A stretch of DNA of 64,000 bases from CAWGCA01 sp963820955 (lineage in GTDB: Bacteria; Pseudomonadota; Gammaproteobacteria; Chromatiales; Chromatiaceae), in the NCBI GenBank assembly GCA_963820955.1, contig CAWGCA010000004.1, positions 38,207-102,206 of the forward strand, read 5' to 3'. Shown in pieces: positions 61,859-64,000 of this stretch. Under the pieces are notes generated by a model that searched no databases, had not been told where the DNA came from, and saw nothing but the letters and a program-made list of their open reading frames with translations. The translations under genes and the position numbers were made by a program. Position 1 is the first letter of the stretch. Each line of letters opens with the position of its first letter.

Positions 61859-64000
61859 ATTGCGCCAGGCAAAGCTTGGTGAGGGGGGCGCAGCGAGACT
61901 AGCTGCTGTACTTGCAGGTGAAAGTCCTGCCGGCGCAATTCCCAGTATGGCGCCGTAGTCATATCCGGCAGTCTGCGAGGTAACTCGTTGAACTGGAAGC
62001 CCGGAAGTAAAAGCCTAGGTGGGGCTGGGAGGACATAGTGCCTTTCGGTTCTGATCAGACCAGGGGGCGAGCAACCAGGAGGGCCGTAGCGAGAGCGAAC
62101 TGACTAGCTGCCGAAATCAAGCTCCTGCGTGGATCTGATTTGCAGGATATTTGGAGACGCCAAGGACTTTCCTCCTTTATCTGATGGCCAGTGCCAGTGT
62201 GGAAGAACTGGGGTACGCACGTACTGGGTCTCCCGGCAGACGCTGAGGGCGGCAATTCTGGAGAGTGCAGCAGTGAAAGTCCGGAAGATCTGACGACCGG
62301 GCAGGATTACCCTTGAATGCCAAAGCCCGTCCCTATAACCGGCAGCACCGGGAAATGGGCCGGAGGTGGTCAGATTGGCGGATGGGGTCGTTAAGCGATG
62401 ATGTTCGGGACAACAAAACCCGAGCGGAGCGAGGACCCCTGGGCCCAGGTGGGTCCGCCGAAGTCGGATTTCCGTACCTTGAGACGGATTAAATTTGCGG
62501 CGTAGGTGGCCCTGAAGGTTGGAGTAAACCGACCGTATTGTCCGGGAATACCTGGGTAGGGTTTAACCGGTTGACCCGGTCGGGAAGGCTCCATGCCGAA
62601 CTGTGAGGTGCCTGGTGCTTGAAGCCGTACTGGGGAAAACCCGACGTACGGAATTTTAGGGAGGGCGGCTGGAAACGTGGCCTATGGTGGAACTGTGAAC
62701 CCATCTCGCTACCGAAAGGGCGAGGCTGGTAACCCTCCACCTACCGGTGCGCGCGCCAGTGCTCTACCCGACGAATTCATGTAAACGGATAGACATGACA
62801 GAAACTCTCTATGCGATCCAGCAGGGGCAAGTCCTGACCCGGCAAAGGTTGGCCACCAGCCGGAACCGAGTGTTGCGTGGTCCGGGGGTGATTCCGGCTG
62901 CGAAGCGTACACAGGGTGCCTGTAGGCCGCGTGATAGAGCCTCGAAAGTGATAAAGGTGCGGAGCCGACGTCGTTAACTCAGCGGAAGGCAACATGGCTT
63001 ACCCTGAACTGGCCTGGGGTAGGTGGTCCGCCGGGGTCGAAGAGCGGGGCATGCAGGCAAGGGTCGCCCAGGAACCTGGGAGATCTCGTTTTCTCCACCT
63101 CAGCAGGCGGTGCGGGCGCCGCGGTATAAGCGGTCCAGGCCCCGGGGGTTGCTCCATCCCGGGGAGCGAAACGGGGCAACGGGTGGTAGCACCAAGCGAA
63201 GGCAACGAAGCGAGGCGGGACGGAAGGCGAGAGGTCGGAGTCCACTGATAGTACTGCGGAAGTCGGGGAACCTGCCCCAGGGGACCCGATGGAGGGAAGC
63301 GGTGGATCGGATTATGGGGCTTCTTGAGGGACAGATGATGAGGACATTGGGCCAAGAGATCATCTCAACACGACAAGAGAAGCTAGCGAGACTGGCTCAG
63401 ATCGAACCGAAGTTGGTGTTGACGACATTGGCGCATCACATTGATGCGGTGTGGCTGCATGAAGCGTACCGGCGAACGCGCAAGGATGGTGCGGTGGGGA
63501 TAGACGGCGTGACGGCGGAGCAGTACGAGGCCGACCTGGAGGCGAACCTGTGGAGCCTGCTCGAACGGTTCAAATCCGGTCGGTATCGGGCGCCGGCGGT
63601 ACGTCGGGTGCACATCCCGAAGCCGGGCAAGGCGAACAAGACGCGCCCGATCGGTATTCCGACGCTGGAGGACAAGGTACTCCAGCGTGCGGTACTGATG
63701 GTGCTGGAACCGGTTTACGAGCAGGACTTTCTGGACTGCTCATATGGGTTCCGACCAGGGCGGAGTGCCCACCAGGCGCTGGATGCGCTGTGGCGGGGGC
63801 TGATGGCGATGGGCGGTGGCTGGATCATCGACCTCGACATCCAGAGTTTCTTTGATAACGTTGACTGGGGCCACCTTCGGAGCTTTCTGGACCGACGGGT
63901 GCGCGACGGAGTGATTCGACGCGCGATTGGAAAGTGGTTGAACGCTGGGGTCATGGAATCCGGCGAGGTCAGTCACCCAGACCGGGGGACTCCTCAGGGC
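61859..64000 (+). mobile_element. Group II intron (5' region and ORF), truncated at the window end
   Basis: The segment starts with GC-rich folded sequence (TGCGCCAGGCAAAGCTTGGT at 61861) and carries the conserved group II motif GGTGAAAGTCC at 61917, then a reverse transcriptase gene from 63302. A second GTGAAAGTCC lies at 62273. The RNA part before the ORF is about 1.44 kb, longer than the usual 0.6 kb. The 5' splice site is uncertain (near 61859) and the 3' end is beyond the window. Confidence 0.75.
63302..64000 (+). CDS. ltrA: Group II intron reverse transcriptase/maturase, N-terminal part
   Basis: The start is placed at a GTG (63302) with GGAGGGAAGC just upstream; ATGs at 63314 and 63335 are alternatives. 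The 233 codons in the window read MGLLEGQMMRTLGQEIISTR, then RT motifs: LTTLAHHIDAVWLHEAYRRT, RKDGAVGIDGVTAEQYEADL, FKSGRYRAPAVRRVHIPKPG, KTRPIGIPTLEDKVLQRAVL, SYGFRPGRSAHQALDALWRG, GGWIIDLDIQSFFDNVDWGH and RGTPQG at the edge. The catalytic YADD and the maturase domain are beyond the window. It splices its intron and copies it into DNA targets. Confidence 0.93.
   Translation, partial: MDRIMGLLEGQMMRTLGQEIISTRQEKLARLAQIEPKLVLTTLAHHIDAVWLHEAYRRTRKDGAVGIDGVTAEQYEADLEANLWSLLERFKSGRYRAPAVRRVHIPKPGKANKTRPIGIPTLEDKVLQRAVLMVLEPVYEQDFLDCSYGFRPGRSAHQALDALWRGLMAMGGGWIIDLDIQSFFDNVDWGHLRSFLDRRVRDGVIRRAIGKWLNAGVMESGEVSHPDRGTPQG

Noticed and set aside
1..64000. CRISPR array, prophage structural genes, rRNA operon
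   Set aside because: I looked for regularly spaced repeats, phage capsid or tail signatures and rRNA sequence and saw none.

Overview
The window looks like the chromosome of a Gram-negative, gammaproteobacterium-like organism. The signs are many signal-peptide, lipobox and outer-membrane beta-barrel proteins, a Do-type periplasmic protease beside an OmpR-type two-component pair, a RimK cluster, ZntB, a KefA-type mechanosensitive channel and a fatty-acid cis/trans isomerase. A small Tyr/Gly/Pro-rich secreted protein resembling sulfur globule proteins and an octaheme cytochrome hint at a sulfur-oxidising or otherwise respiratory lifestyle. That is inference, because no sulfur-oxidation operon lies in the window.

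Layout. 0-9 kb: end of a cyclic-nucleotide-binding gene, a tandem-OmpA protein, the sulfur-globule-like gene, a PAS-rich hybrid histidine kinase, a DUF4010/MgtC membrane protein abutting an IS3 remnant, and small membrane and exported proteins. 9-15 kb: a FadL-type porin beside a decayed ABC ATPase, a Cache-domain protein followed by two tiny coupled membrane proteins, and orphans. 15-20 kb: a dead IS5 element, a coupled DUF2092/Gly-Arg-Asp-rich pair, and a complete IS1380 with perfect 4-bp target duplications. 20-29 kb: a DUF4105 gene pair between inverted repeats, a DUF21 protein, frameshifted folE, a 1006-residue MscS/KefA channel and an internally deleted mgtE. 29-32 kb: an aspartyl protease-like protein, RimK and a desuccinylase-like protein, then zntB. 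33-43 kb: Cti lipoprotein, Do protease, response regulator/sensor kinase, a large AsmA protein with internal repeats, and two lipoproteins. 44-49 kb: arylsulfatase plus a FadL porin, divergent from an AraC-type regulator. 49-55 kb: octaheme cytochrome with HEAT/TPR tail, an alpha/beta hydrolase lipoprotein, a small inverted-repeat element and a dead csrA. 55-59 kb: Cu/Zn superoxide dismutase, DUF2189 protein and a small exported protein. 59-64 kb: an IS66 element nested inside an IS1595 element with perfect 8-bp duplications, the 3' half of a tRNA-Met gene, and a group II intron with its reverse transcriptase running off the end.

The most striking property is decay. About seventeen genes or elements are broken by single-base indels, short tandem duplications (4 bp and 10 bp), nonsense codons, an in-frame internal deletion, truncation or IS insertion. 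Reading across the frame breaks restores good proteins: FolE, FadL, AraC, the octaheme cytochrome, the hydrolase lipoprotein and a sorting-signal protein. Single-base breaks could be assembly errors. The 10-bp duplication, the large deletion and the multiple stops more likely are true mutations. Together with the dense IS content this suggests a genome under relaxed selection or rapid rearrangement.

Plausible functional units are the RimK modification triad, the sulfatase/FadL/AraC locus, the Do protease with its two-component system, and the Cache protein with its two micro-membrane proteins. I see no CRISPR array, rRNA operon or intact tRNA gene.
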